64,000 nucleotides of DNA from an uncultured Verrucomicrobiae bacterium (GTDB lineage Bacteria > Verrucomicrobiota > Verrucomicrobiia > Limisphaerales > UBA1096). Position 1 is the first letter of the stretch. Each line of letters begins with the position of its first letter. The stretch is from positions 40,943 through 104,942 of the forward strand of contig CALJHX010000016.1 of the NCBI GenBank assembly GCA_937770485.1, given 5' to 3'. The position numbers and the translations under genes are program-made. The notes under the pieces are model-generated. The model searched no databases. It worked only from the letters and a program-made list of their open reading frames with translations, and was not told where the DNA came from. Of the stretch, positions 22,466 through 32,335 are shown one piece after another.

Positions 22466-25400
22466 ATGAATACAATACCAAGAAAACTAATAGCGGTAAC
22501 CACTGCAATCCTGATGGGCTTAACATCAGCGTTTGCGGCGGTTAAGAACGGTGCCTCGTTGAAGGGAAACGAATACACCAAAGGCGGAAACAATGCCAAG
22601 GGAGGAGGCGTGATTGCGTGGAACTCATATTCCTCGGTCGACCCTACCACGTTCAACCATGACCTGACATCCGGCGATCTCACGGTCCTGAAGGATGGGG
22701 ACTACTTGGTCGCATTTACAGTTCCGTTTAACACAATCAATGCACAGCGAAATACCCATCGGGCAGAATTGTTGGTCAACGGTAAAGCTATCACCACTGC
22801 GCTTGGTGAGTCGGGGTATTTGAGGTTTTCCAACGCTCATACGGAAGCGTCTGACCACTTTGCAGGACTTATCTCTGGCCTTAAAGCCAACGACATCATC
22901 ACCTTAAAAACTACTCCAGTTGCTGCAGTTGCTCTGGAATCATTCATTGAAACCGCAAACCTCTATGTCGAGTTGTTGGAGGCTGACCGCAATGTATTCT
23001 CCGCCACTGCCACGGCGATCCAGTCCGGCACCAACCTTAATATGGCCCCAGACACGGGGGACCAAAATCTGGTTTGGACATCGGAAAGGAAAGGAAGCGG
23101 TTACTCTCACAGCAATGGGGATCCGGGTGTCACCATTAAGGACGGTGGCAACTACATCGTTTATGTGAATGTCCCACTAAACGGTGACATTGCCCGCGGC
23201 TCGGTCGGACTGACTGTCACACTTGATGACGATTACGTGGAGGGCGCGCGTGGACAGCAGGGTTATATCCGCAATTCAAACGCTCACAAAAATTCCTCCA
23301 TTCACTTTTCCGGTGTAATCAGTGCAGAGGCCGGCCAGGTTCTTGCTGTATACACCGAGCAATTGGCTTTGGCTGGCACCGTCAAGGTTCAGCCAAACAG
23401 GGCTGCCTCAATCTACATCGAGAAGTTAGAGGACGATGGCCTTTATGTTGATTCCTTCACAGGAACAACTGCGGGTGAAAACCTGAACCCGGACAACAAG
23501 TTCGCACTGTCACTTGTTGGAGACGGCATTAGCCCGGACCTTATAGACGATGCCAGCTACAGCAACGAGGGCGATAATGAGGAAAATATCGTAATCAAGA
23601 AGGCTGGCAGTTACTTGCTTTCATTCAACAGTACGTTCACCGGTGGTAATTCCCGCGCCAATCCTCGAGTCACCGTGGAGATTAACGGGAGCGTAGTTCC
23701 GGGAGCAACCAGCACGGCCCATTATAACCGTCACTCGGATGGCCACGACGAGACTACCGGTTCGTTTGTTGCCCTGCTGAACGATCTGGCCGTGGATGAT
23801 GTGGTCACGATCAGTGTCCAGCGCGAGGCTAACGGAGGTGTCGTCACTTCACCCGAAGGCGGCAAGGTTTCTCTGCAGGCCAAGGATGCCTACAAATCAG
23901 CCGCAGGCGATAGCAACCCGCCGAAGATTGCCTACTTCACCGCTCTTGGACTCGATGGTTTTGAGGCTCGAATTGAGGATTTTGGTCTTTCAGTAAACGC
24001 TGCCAGCATCAAGGTAACTGTCGATGGAGCCGAGGCCGCTTTTACCACCAGCAAGAGCGAAGGCGTGACCATCGTTAATTATGCGTTTGCCACTATACCA
24101 ACCCCTAAGAGTGTCCACCCGGTCAAATTGACCTACTCAGACTCAGGAGGGAACAGTCACAGCCATGCCTTGTCTGTTGCCATCACGGTTGATTATAAAG
24201 GTATCCCAGCCAGTTTTGCAGCCACCTCCGTTGACAAGTCAGCCAGAGGCTTTGTCGCCAATGTCAGTCAGGTCAGCATTATTCAGACTGAGACAGCACA
24301 GTTTATTCACGGGGGCAGCATTGCAGGAGCGGAGAAGCAGTTGCGCGGAGAATACCTCAACCCGGATGATCTGGACGACAACGACAATCCACGCCCCTAT
24401 CTGAACGAGGCGGACCCCGAAGCTTGGGAGGGGTGGAGCATTGCACCGGTTGATGTGGACGGGACCATCAACTGGAACCAGGATGAGGGTGCCGCCATCG
24501 GCAACTTCGGCGAAGACCAACCGATCCCGCAAATCCCCGGCTGGGGCGATAGCTCCGATGGTGTCGCGGCAGAAATGCTGGCCTACCTGGAACTCTCAAA
24601 AGGCCTACACACACTCGGCGTGAATAGCGATGACGGATTCAAGCTCTCCTTTGGCCCCAACGCCAAGGATCTACTGGGAGTTAATGCCGGCCAGTTTGAC
24701 GGCGGCCGAGGATCTGCCGATAGCATCTTTAACATCGTGGCAGAGGCAGACGGACTCTACCCGGTACGCCTGCTCTGGTACGAGAACGGTGGTGGAGCCA
24801 ATGTAGAGTTTTTCTCAGTAGCTGATGGCAAAAAGATACTGATCAACTCTGACAACGCCAATGCAATCAAGGCTTATCGCTCCGGCGATACAGCGCCTTA
24901 CATAAGCCGAGTATTCCCTCTCCAAGGCGACTTGTCCCAGACCATCGAGTTTGATTTCACCAATGCCGACCTATCAGTGGACAAGGCCTCAATCAAGTTG
25001 AAGTTAAACGGACAAGATGTAGCTTCATCATCCAGTTCTACAGAAGACGGGGTAGCGGTCGTTTATAATCACGGCGCTTATCTGCCAGCGGGAAATCACA
25101 CAGTAGAGTTGTCCTACACCGAAAGCGGTGGGACAAGCAGGGTACGGGAATACAGTTTCAGTATTCCCAAGGGTCGGATAGACATCCTGGAAGACAAACC
25201 CGTTATCTATATTCCTTTTGATGACACCTCAGGAGAAAATGCAGTTGCCTCTGTAGGCACCCCAACTCCCCAACTGGTCTATGGCAATGGACCAGAACTG
25301 GGAGTCCCTGCCCTCTACCCGAACGGGGTAGGAACTGCGGTTCGATTTGATGGATCAAAGGATCAGGATCTTAAGTTCAACGATTCTCCTCTAGTCAATA

Positions 25401-28138
25401 CAGGTGGAACATGGCCAAGAGGTGCCTTGACCTGGGAATTCTGGTTCAAACCAGAAAAATTACCCACCACTGGTCAAATTAATACTCTTTGGGAGCAGGG
25501 TGGCGTAACTCGTGGTATTCATTTCTACCTTAATGGCACACAGGATTCGGATGCAACAGAAGCTGAAATCTACATGATGGCTTGGAACCGTGGAGAAACC
25601 TTATGGGGCGGCGCTTTGAACCAGGTAGGTTCTGACAACATCACCGCAGTAAAAAGCACAGTCAAATTGGGTCATGTTTATCATCTGACATTTGTGCTCG
25701 TTGGAGATGAGAGTGGCGACTTGGAAGGAACACTGACTGGCTATCTTAATGGTCGTTCTATTGGAACAGTTTCTGGTGTTCACATGTTACATTCACATGG
25801 TGACGACTCTGCGTTTGCCAACATGTGGACAAACGCAGTGGACCATAATGGCGACTTAAACGGGACCGGAGGCTTGGGCTTTACAGGTGTAATTGATGAT
25901 GCGGTATTTTACCACAAATCACTAACCGCGGAACAGGTTGCATCAAACTTTGAGGGAGGCTTTGCGCAAAAGGCCATCGAAATCACTACCCAGCCACAGG
26001 ACAGCTCTACGCCGGAAGGAAGTACAGCAACATTTAGCGTCAAACTCACTGGAACTCCACTGGTAGACGTGAAATGGCTCGTTAATGGGGAAGAGGCAGC
26101 AACTGATGCCGTCATCTCTGATTCAACCCTGAGCATCGTAGCTACCGAGGCAAACAATGGAGCTAAGATTAAGGCGGAACTAACTAACAAAAGTGGCTCG
26201 GTCACAACGGCGGAAGTAATCCTGACTACCGTGGTGGACAAGGCCGCACCTGAAGTTGCATCTATAGTTGCCTATGCAGGCACAATCAACCAAGTCGCTA
26301 TTTCATTCAATGAACCTCTTGATCCCGCTTCTGCTGAGACGGTTGCTAACTATACCATTGAGGGGCTAACCGTTAATAGTGCTGTACTTGGAGCCGATGG
26401 CAAAACGGTCACCCTCTCAACCAGCCAACAGGCTTCAGGTAGCTACACAGTGGCTATATCGGGAGTGAAGGACCTTTCCGCTCGAGCAAACACAGTCAAC
26501 ACATCTGCTTCATTTGAATCCTCGCTCAGTTATGCACAGGAAGTAATGTCTGATGGCCCCATCATTTACTGGAAACTGGGTGAAACCGCGGGAACAGTGG
26601 CAAACGATGAAATGGGCAACAGAACAGGAATCTATGTCAGTGCCAGTGGTTCCGGTCTTCCAACATTAAACGCAGACAGCCTCGTACCCGCATCCAATGA
26701 TGGCGCAGTACATTTTGATGCGGCAAAGGATCAAAAGATCAACATAGCCGACCATAAGCTGATGAATACCGGCACATTTAAGGAAAAGACTCTTGAATTC
26801 TGGTTTAAAGCCGACTCACTTCCTCAGTCAAAAACAGATGTTCCCTACCAGCAAAAAGTAGTCATCTGGGAACAAGGCGGCGGCTGGAAAGGATTGCGTT
26901 TCTACCTAACAGCAACCGACGATTCAGACACGCCATCAAAAGCTGATCTTTATTTTATGGCTAATTCACATATCGGAGGAGGCACAACAAGTGATCCAGC
27001 GGCTTGGACATCTCCTCCATTGAACTTGAAGTGGGGAGGGTCTACTGATGAAAGAGGCCCCGCTTCTCATTTTGGTTACGAGGACTCGGTTCCCGTCTTT
27101 GTTAAAAGTGCAATTCAAGTCAACAAGATCTACCATGTAGTAGGCATTATTGAGGGAGACAGTGAAGGCTTGGACGGTAAACTTAAACTGTACGTCAATG
27201 GAAAGCTTGCAGATGAAGCAGGTGGCGTCAGCCAGATGTATTCTCACGGAAACGACGCAGGGATTGGAGGAATTAATGCCGGCACAATATTCCATGATGA
27301 GATCGCCGATGGTGATCTATTGGAGGGTGACTTACATCATTTTACTGGAACGGTTGATGAGATTGCTCAATACAATCTTGTACTCACAGCTGACCAGATA
27401 GCAGGACGCTATGAGGTCGGCAACACGTCCGCGCCTGCCCCTGACGCACCGTCGACAATCCTCATCGACTTTGCTGGCACCGGTGCAAACTCGGCTGGAG
27501 CTTCTCCCGACCCGTGGATATCGATTAATAACCTCGTGATGGATGAAGCGGTAGATTTGGGAGGCGGCGTCACGATCACAGCACTGGACGATGGCTTTAA
27601 CCCGAACAATCCAGCGCAGCCAGGCGAGGGAGCTGAATACGATGGGGTAAGCGTGCCGCAGGAGGCTCGCAACGACTACTTCTTCAAGATTGCTGATGCA
27701 GCAGGAACCACGGCGCGCATGCGGATTGATGGCCTTGCGGCGGGCACCTACAACGTGACGGTTTTCGAAGGCCGGACGACGGATGCAAGCCAGTTCGCCA
27801 AGATCTGGACCGGTGAAGAGCCGGCGGCAGAGAACACGGGGGATTTCGCCAAGGGCAGTGCCACGGTCACGGTGACAGTGGCTGCGGGAGAACCGCTCTG
27901 GTACATGCACCTGGAAGACGGCAGCGGCGGTGTCAGTGGTATGATGATTCGCCAGGCTGCAGACACTCCGGGGCTGAGCATCGTGAACAACGGTGACGGC
28001 ACGGTGACGGTCACCTATGAGGGTAGACTGCAAGCCGCAACCTCGGTGAATGGCCCTTGGGCCGATGTCGAGGGTGCGACCAGTCCCCAGATCATTCCCT
28101 CCAACCAGGCGATGCAGTTCGGCCGTGCGGTGAAATAA
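22466..28138 (+). CDS. Giant secreted multidomain LamG/PA14/Ig-like protein
   Basis: 1890 residues with a signal peptide (residues 1-24, ending SAFA). Three successive beta-jelly-roll domains with C1q/TNF-like spacing are visible (about 30-160, 180-315 and 325-470), each with KDGDYLVAF / KDGGNYIVYV / KKAGSYLLSF and an SxHFAG or TGSFVA strand. A PA14-like domain follows (about 640-790, SKGLHTLGVNSDDGFKLSF). The remainder holds LamG (about 900-1165), an Ig-like domain (1170-1255), a Big_5-like domain (1256-1350), a second LamG (1355-1645) and a C-terminal beta domain. It ends with a short module (EGRLQAATSVNGPWADVEG) like other surface proteins here. Probably an adhesin or matrix protein; ligand unknown. 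A strong terminator follows. Confidence 0.85.
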   Translation: MNTIPRKLIAVTTAILMGLTSAFAAVKNGASLKGNEYTKGGNNAKGGGVIAWNSYSSVDPTTFNHDLTSGDLTVLKDGDYLVAFTVPFNTINAQRNTHRAELLVNGKAITTALGESGYLRFSNAHTEASDHFAGLISGLKANDIITLKTTPVAAVALESFIETANLYVELLEADRNVFSATATAIQSGTNLNMAPDTGDQNLVWTSERKGSGYSHSNGDPGVTIKDGGNYIVYVNVPLNGDIARGSVGLTVTLDDDYVEGARGQQGYIRNSNAHKNSSIHFSGVISAEAGQVLAVYTEQLALAGTVKVQPNRAASIYIEKLEDDGLYVDSFTGTTAGENLNPDNKFALSLVGDGISPDLIDDASYSNEGDNEENIVIKKAGSYLLSFNSTFTGGNSRANPRVTVEINGSVVPGATSTAHYNRHSDGHDETTGSFVALLNDLAVDDVVTISVQREANGGVVTSPEGGKVSLQAKDAYKSAAGDSNPPKIAYFTALGLDGFEARIEDFGLSVNAASIKVTVDGAEAAFTTSKSEGVTIVNYAFATIPTPKSVHPVKLTYSDSGGNSHSHALSVAITVDYKGIPASFAATSVDKSARGFVANVSQVSIIQTETAQFIHGGSIAGAEKQLRGEYLNPDDLDDNDNPRPYLNEADPEAWEGWSIAPVDVDGTINWNQDEGAAIGNFGEDQPIPQIPGWGDSSDGVAAEMLAYLELSKGLHTLGVNSDDGFKLSFGPNAKDLLGVNAGQFDGGRGSADSIFNIVAEADGLYPVRLLWYENGGGANVEFFSVADGKKILINSDNANAIKAYRSGDTAPYISRVFPLQGDLSQTIEFDFTNADLSVDKASIKLKLNGQDVASSSSSTEDGVAVVYNHGAYLPAGNHTVELSYTESGGTSRVREYSFSIPKGRIDILEDKPVIYIPFDDTSGENAVASVGTPTPQLVYGNGPELGVPALYPNGVGTAVRFDGSKDQDLKFNDSPLVNTGGTWPRGALTWEFWFKPEKLPTTGQINTLWEQGGVTRGIHFYLNGTQDSDATEAEIYMMAWNRGETLWGGALNQVGSDNITAVKSTVKLGHVYHLTFVLVGDESGDLEGTLTGYLNGRSIGTVSGVHMLHSHGDDSAFANMWTNAVDHNGDLNGTGGLGFTGVIDDAVFYHKSLTAEQVASNFEGGFAQKAIEITTQPQDSSTPEGSTATFSVKLTGTPLVDVKWLVNGEEAATDAVISDSTLSIVATEANNGAKIKAELTNKSGSVTTAEVILTTVVDKAAPEVASIVAYAGTINQVAISFNEPLDPASAETVANYTIEGLTVNSAVLGADGKTVTLSTSQQASGSYTVAISGVKDLSARANTVNTSASFESSLSYAQEVMSDGPIIYWKLGETAGTVANDEMGNRTGIYVSASGSGLPTLNADSLVPASNDGAVHFDAAKDQKINIADHKLMNTGTFKEKTLEFWFKADSLPQSKTDVPYQQKVVIWEQGGGWKGLRFYLTATDDSDTPSKADLYFMANSHIGGGTTSDPAAWTSPPLNLKWGGSTDERGPASHFGYEDSVPVFVKSAIQVNKIYHVVGIIEGDSEGLDGKLKLYVNGKLADEAGGVSQMYSHGNDAGIGGINAGTIFHDEIADGDLLEGDLHHFTGTVDEIAQYNLVLTADQIAGRYEVGNTSAPAPDAPSTILIDFAGTGANSAGASPDPWISINNLVMDEAVDLGGGVTITALDDGFNPNNPAQPGEGAEYDGVSVPQEARNDYFFKIADAAGTTARMRIDGLAAGTYNVTVFEGRTTDASQFAKIWTGEEPAAENTGDFAKGSATVTVTVAAGEPLWYMHLEDGSGGVSGMMIRQAADTPGLSIVNNGDGTVTVTYEGRLQAATSVNGPWADVEGATSPQIIPSNQAMQFGRAVK

Positions 28139-28166
28139 AATTCACACCACAACTAAACCAATCAGA

Positions 28167-28200
28167 AGGGTCCGGCCTCGGCCGGGCCCTTTTTGTTTTT
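28167..28200 (+). terminator. Rho-independent terminator after the giant surface protein
   Basis: AGGGTCCGGCC / GGCCGGGCCCT hairpin with a two-base loop, followed by TTTTTGTTTTT. Confidence 0.9.
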
Positions 28201-28253
28201 GCACTGAATTGAGCACTGGGGATATATTCGCCAAGCGCAGTTGACGCTGAGCT

Positions 28254-28907
28254 ATGACCTTCGACCAACAAACACTCGATCAATACAAGGAAACGCTCCT
28301 CATCATGGCAAGCCACGCTGAGAGTGTGGTTAGCCTCGCAGTGCGCGCCCACCTCGACCGCGACGAGGGCCTGGCAAAGCAGACGCTTGAGACCGACGAG
28401 ACCATCGACCAGTTCGAAATCCAAATCGACCACATCGCGCTTGGCCTGCTGTCACAAGCCCCGGGTGAATTCGAACTGCGCCAGATCACCTGCGGCATGA
28501 AGATTGCCCGTGAACTCGAGCGCGTCGGCGACGAAGCCACCACCATCGCCCGAAGGGCAGTCGAGCTCATGGCCCTCCCGCCCCTTTCCTCTCCGCTCGA
28601 CATTGCCAAGATGACTTTCCTGGCTAACGCCATGCTCAAGGATGCGCTCGACGCCTTTGTCAACGGCAACACTGTGCTCGCCCGTGGAGTGATTCCCCGC
28701 GACAAACAGATCGACAAAATGAACAAAAGTTATCAGGACAACCTGACAGGTTTGATGGAGGAATCCACCGAAAACATCCAGCGTTGCCGCCACTTGGCCG
28801 TGATCAGCAAGTGCCTTGAGCGGATTGCCGATCACGCAAAAAACATCGCCGAGGACGCCGTCATGCTGCACGAGGCCGAGGACATTCGGCACGCAGGCGT
28901 TCAGTAA
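28254..28907 (+). CDS. phoU: PhoU phosphate-signalling regulator
   Basis: 217 residues, two tandem three-helix PhoU repeats. ETDETIDQFEIQID and then ELERVGDEATTIARRA in repeat one match CLERIADHAKNIAEDAV in repeat two (the E/DxxxD metal-binding helix). PhoU restrains PhoR when phosphate is plentiful. It is the first gene of phoU-phoB-phoR; the pst transporter genes are not adjacent. No Pho-box-like direct repeats were recognised upstream. Confidence 0.93.
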   Translation: MTFDQQTLDQYKETLLIMASHAESVVSLAVRAHLDRDEGLAKQTLETDETIDQFEIQIDHIALGLLSQAPGEFELRQITCGMKIARELERVGDEATTIARRAVELMALPPLSSPLDIAKMTFLANAMLKDALDAFVNGNTVLARGVIPRDKQIDKMNKSYQDNLTGLMEESTENIQRCRHLAVISKCLERIADHAKNIAEDAVMLHEAEDIRHAGVQ

Positions 28908-28911
28908 TTTC

Positions 28912-29613
28912 ATGCCCCAAAAAAACGACATCCGAATCCTGGTGGTCGATGACGAACCGGATGTGCTGGAGTTGGTCGTTTTCCATCTAGAAAAGCAGCA
29001 GTACAAGGTCGCTGTTGCGGACACGGGTGACAAGGCCCTCAAGATGGCACGCGAGAACCTTCCCAGTCTGTTGGTTCTCGACCTAATGCTTCCGGGAATC
29101 AACGGGCTTGAGATTTGCCAATTGCTCAAACGCGATCCCAAAACGCGCGACATCCCCATCCTCATGCTCACCGCCCGCGCCGCCGAGGAGGATCGGGTGA
29201 AGGGGCTCGAGTTGGGGGCGCACGATTACGTGACCAAGCCGTTCAGCCCGCGTGAACTGGTACTGCGAGTCAAGAACCTCCTGCGGCTCAGCAACGGAAC
29301 TCCAGATGGAGTCGAATTCATCGAGGTTGGCCCATTCAAGCTGGATACCGTCCGGCACCAAGCCACGGTCGATGGTCAGGCGCTGAACATCACCGCCACC
29401 GAGTTCAGGTTGCTCTGCCTCCTGGCCAGTCGTCCCGGCGAGGTTCAACCGCGCGAGACCCTCCTGCGCGATGTCTGGGGCTACGAACCCACGCTCGACA
29501 CCCGCACTGTGGACACCACTGTACAGCGTCTCCGGGCCAAGCTTGCCCAAGCGGCGGACCACTTGGAGACGGTTCGTGGCGTCGGCTATCGCTTGATCGA
29601 CTTGAACGCATGA
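28912..29613 (+). CDS. phoB: PhoB-like OmpR-family response regulator
   Basis: 233 residues from ATG 28912, four bases after phoU. Receiver domain: acidic pocket VVDDEPD, phospho-acceptor D57 (LVLDLMLPG), Thr in MLTARA and Lys in VTKPFSP. The C-terminal winged helix (about 130-230) contains ITATEFRLLCLLASRPGEV and TVDTTVQRLRAKL. This is the standard PhoB/OmpR layout. The last four bases overlap the kinase start (ATGA), so both partners are translated from one message. Confidence 0.92.
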   Translation: MPQKNDIRILVVDDEPDVLELVVFHLEKQQYKVAVADTGDKALKMARENLPSLLVLDLMLPGINGLEICQLLKRDPKTRDIPILMLTARAAEEDRVKGLELGAHDYVTKPFSPRELVLRVKNLLRLSNGTPDGVEFIEVGPFKLDTVRHQATVDGQALNITATEFRLLCLLASRPGEVQPRETLLRDVWGYEPTLDTRTVDTTVQRLRAKLAQAADHLETVRGVGYRLIDLNA

Positions 29614-30779
29614 CCGGCTGGATTGTTGCCATACTACTTTTGTCTGGGCTTATCGGGCTACACCTTGGGTGGCGACGGCGCTACCGCTCGTTGGAGCTTG
29701 CCCAAACGGTCAAACCTGCAGGACTGACTGATGCGCTTGGCGTAACCGCCATGTTTGAGAACATGGCCGAAGGCGTGCTCGTCACTAACCAGAAGGGCAT
29801 CATCGAGTTTGCCAATCCGTCCTTCTGCAAATTGTTCGAACTGGCCGACGATCCAAAAAACCGAACCGTGATGGAGGCCATCCGTATCCACGAGGTATAC
29901 GAGTTGGTCAATCTCCTGAAGCAGGACAACCAAGTCGTCCAGGAGGAAATCATGTTGCCCAGCCTCAACCAGCAATTCCTGCAAGTCAACGGGGTGGCCA
30001 TCCGCGACAGGAACGAAAAGTACCGGGGTGCCATCTTTGTCTTCCACGACCTCACCCGACTCAAGCGACTGGAGAACCTTCGTCAGGAATTCGTGGCCAA
30101 TGTCAGCCACGAGTTGCGAACACCGCTCTCGATCATCAAGGGATACGTCGAGACGCTGCTCGACACCGAGACAGACACAGAATCTCTCCCCCATCGGTTC
30201 CTCAAAAAGATCGAGAATCATTCTGACCGGTTGACCTTCCTGATCGAGGACATACTTACGCTGTCCCACCTCGAGTCCGGCGACACCGGTCTCGACCAGA
30301 GGGAAGTGAACGTCAGCCAACTCGCCGAAGGTGTGCTCGAGGGCCTTCACGAAATGGCCGACAAAAAAAAGGTGGAACTGAAAAACAGTGTGCCGGTAAA
30401 TCTCACCTTATATGCCGACAGCCAGCGGCTGTTTCAGGCCCTCAACAACCTGGTCGAAAATGGAATCAAATACGGCGGCGCGTGCGTCTGCGTCTCAGCC
30501 AGCCAGTCGGACGGCGAACTTGACCTGTGCGTGGAGGACGACGGCCCCGGCATCCCGGCCGAGGTGTGCGATCGGATTTTTGAACGGTTCTTCCGCGTGG
30601 ACAAGGCACGCTCCCGGGAACTGGGAGGCACCGGCCTCGGCCTGAGCATCGTCAAGCATATCACCCAACTCCACGGTGGCACCGCCCGGGTCGAAAGCAC
30701 GCTTGGCCAAGGCGCAAGTTTCCACCTCACCTTCCCTCCCCACAAACCGGAAGCAGCGGAGTCGCAAACGTCCGGCTAA
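29610..30779 (+). CDS. phoR: PhoR-like sensor histidine kinase
   Basis: 389 residues: one N-terminal membrane segment (residues 4-20), a PAS domain (about 45-150, GVLVTNQKGIIEFANPSF) and the phospho-acceptor helix FVANVSHELRTPLSIIKGY. The catalytic domain has N (LVENGIKYGG), D/G (VEDDGPGIP), F (IFERFFRVD) and G (GGTGLGLSI) boxes. One membrane helix plus PAS is PhoR architecture. The stop codon overlaps that of the convergent nupC gene by three bases. Confidence 0.92.
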   Translation: MTGWIVAILLLSGLIGLHLGWRRRYRSLELAQTVKPAGLTDALGVTAMFENMAEGVLVTNQKGIIEFANPSFCKLFELADDPKNRTVMEAIRIHEVYELVNLLKQDNQVVQEEIMLPSLNQQFLQVNGVAIRDRNEKYRGAIFVFHDLTRLKRLENLRQEFVANVSHELRTPLSIIKGYVETLLDTETDTESLPHRFLKKIENHSDRLTFLIEDILTLSHLESGDTGLDQREVNVSQLAEGVLEGLHEMADKKKVELKNSVPVNLTLYADSQRLFQALNNLVENGIKYGGACVCVSASQSDGELDLCVEDDGPGIPAEVCDRIFERFFRVDKARSRELGGTGLGLSIVKHITQLHGGTARVESTLGQGASFHLTFPPHKPEAAESQTSG

Positions 30780-32020
30780 CGCATCAACAATCCGGCCACT
30801 GTTGCCGTCAAGTAGCAAGCCAGCAGCCCACCGACCATCGCCCGCAGGCCGAGCTTGGCCAAGTCCGCCCGGCGACCCGGGGCCAGCGTGCTAATGCCTC
30901 CAATCTGGATCGCAACGCTGGCGAAGTTCGCGAAACCGCACAGCGCATAGGTCGCGATCGCACTGCTTCGCGGGCTGAGAGCGCCCTCCCCCTCCATCAT
31001 GCCCGATAGGTGCAGGTAACCGACAAACTCGTTGAGCACCACTCGCTCGCCGAGCACCGCACCCACCCGCACACACTCGTCCGGCGGCACCCCCATCAGC
31101 CAGGCGAACGGCACGTTCAGCCAGCCGACCGCCTCCTGAATTGTGAAGTTCCACGCCGTCCACGACAGCGCCCAACCGAGAATGGAATTGGCCATGTACA
31201 CTAATGCAACAAACGCGATGAGCATCGCGATGACGTTGATCGAGAGTCGCATCCCATCCGATGCGCCCCGGCACAGGGCGTCAATGCTGTTGGCCGCCGC
31301 GCTCTTGGGCAGCTCGCACGCTTCATCCGCCGTAGCGCTCTTTTCCGCCTCCGGAAACATCAGCTTCGCGATCACCAGCGTGCCCGGCGCGCTTAGGATG
31401 GACGCCGTCAGCAAATGCCCGGGGTCGATCCCCAGCGAGGCATAGGCAGCCGCCACGCCGCCGGCGATCGTCGCCATCCCACCGACCATCAGCGCCATCA
31501 ACTCGCTGCGCGTCATCCCGTCCAGATACGGCTTCACCACCAGCGGCGCCTCGGTCTGCCCCATAAAAACATTGGCCGCTGTGGCGAGCGTCTCGCTGCC
31601 ACTAGTGCGCATCGTCCGTCGCATCACCCACGCGATACCGATCACCACCCATGGTAGAATGCGCCAATGGTAAAGCAGCGATGAAAGGGCTGAGACAAAG
31701 ATGATCGTGGCCGGAATCGAAATGGCAAAGATGACCCCTTCCCCAAAGGTCTCCTGCATTTTCCCCCCATCGCCAAGTGCGCCAAAAACAAGCTTTGCCC
31801 CCTCGCCGGCGAATTCGTTCAACTTGGCAATCGCGACATTGGCCGCATCAAACATCCCCTGGCCAAGCGGCGTCCTAAAAACAACCAGGCCAATGATCAA
31901 CTGCAACCCCATGCCCCATGCCACCACGCGCCACGGAATTCGGCGGCGATTGGCCGACAAGCCCCATGCCAAGCCAAGAAACGAGACAATCCCCAATAGA
32001 CTGATCAGTTTGAGTGTCAC
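30776..32020 (-). CDS. nupC: Concentrative nucleoside transporter (NupC/CNT)
   Basis: 414 residues and about ten membrane helices. Family blocks are clear: GQTEAPLVVKPYL, MTRSELMALMVGGMATIAGG, SAPGTLVIAKLMFPE and, in the second half, RVGAVLGERVVLNEFVGY and YALCGFANFASVAIQIGG. It imports nucleosides with H+ or Na+. Transcribed alone, convergent with phoR. Contains TTGGCCAA at 30855. Confidence 0.92.
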   Translation of the reverse strand: MTLKLISLLGIVSFLGLAWGLSANRRRIPWRVVAWGMGLQLIIGLVVFRTPLGQGMFDAANVAIAKLNEFAGEGAKLVFGALGDGGKMQETFGEGVIFAISIPATIIFVSALSSLLYHWRILPWVVIGIAWVMRRTMRTSGSETLATAANVFMGQTEAPLVVKPYLDGMTRSELMALMVGGMATIAGGVAAAYASLGIDPGHLLTASILSAPGTLVIAKLMFPEAEKSATADEACELPKSAAANSIDALCRGASDGMRLSINVIAMLIAFVALVYMANSILGWALSWTAWNFTIQEAVGWLNVPFAWLMGVPPDECVRVGAVLGERVVLNEFVGYLHLSGMMEGEGALSPRSSAIATYALCGFANFASVAIQIGGISTLAPGRRADLAKLGLRAMVGGLLACYLTATVAGLLMR

Positions 32021-32038
32021 AATAACTTCCGAAAACTA

Positions 32039-32245
32039 TTGAACCGCTTGATCAAGCGCAAGCCCATCGACCTACTCGGGGCCGAAACCCATGGCTGGCT
32101 CGATTCCGGCACACTGAAGATGGCCATCCAAAACATGGGGCTGGGACAATACGGCATGTCAGCGCGACCTCCGGAAAACAGGGATGTGCAATACATGAAA
32201 CGGGGCTACGCGCACGACTACTCAAAAACAAGACTCCTACCCTGA
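32039..32245 (+). CDS. Small ORF of unknown function, possible fragment
   Basis: 68 codons from a TTG. The first twenty residues (NRLIKRKPIDLLGAE) resemble the N-terminus of APC-family amino-acid permeases, but no membrane segment follows. The rest (MGLGQYGMSARPPENRD, KRGYAHDYSKTR) is not recognised. It lies between the divergently oriented nupC and PSD1 genes. More likely a fusion of gene remnants than a working protein. Confidence 0.25.
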   Translation: MNRLIKRKPIDLLGAETHGWLDSGTLKMAIQNMGLGQYGMSARPPENRDVQYMKRGYAHDYSKTRLLP

Positions 32246-32335
32246 AAAGGCACTGGAGTTAGGATGCCCTTGGATGCCATCAATCTTTTCAATTGAAATC
32301 CCAATTTCTAGGATTTAGTTTGGCTCCCTTAAAAG

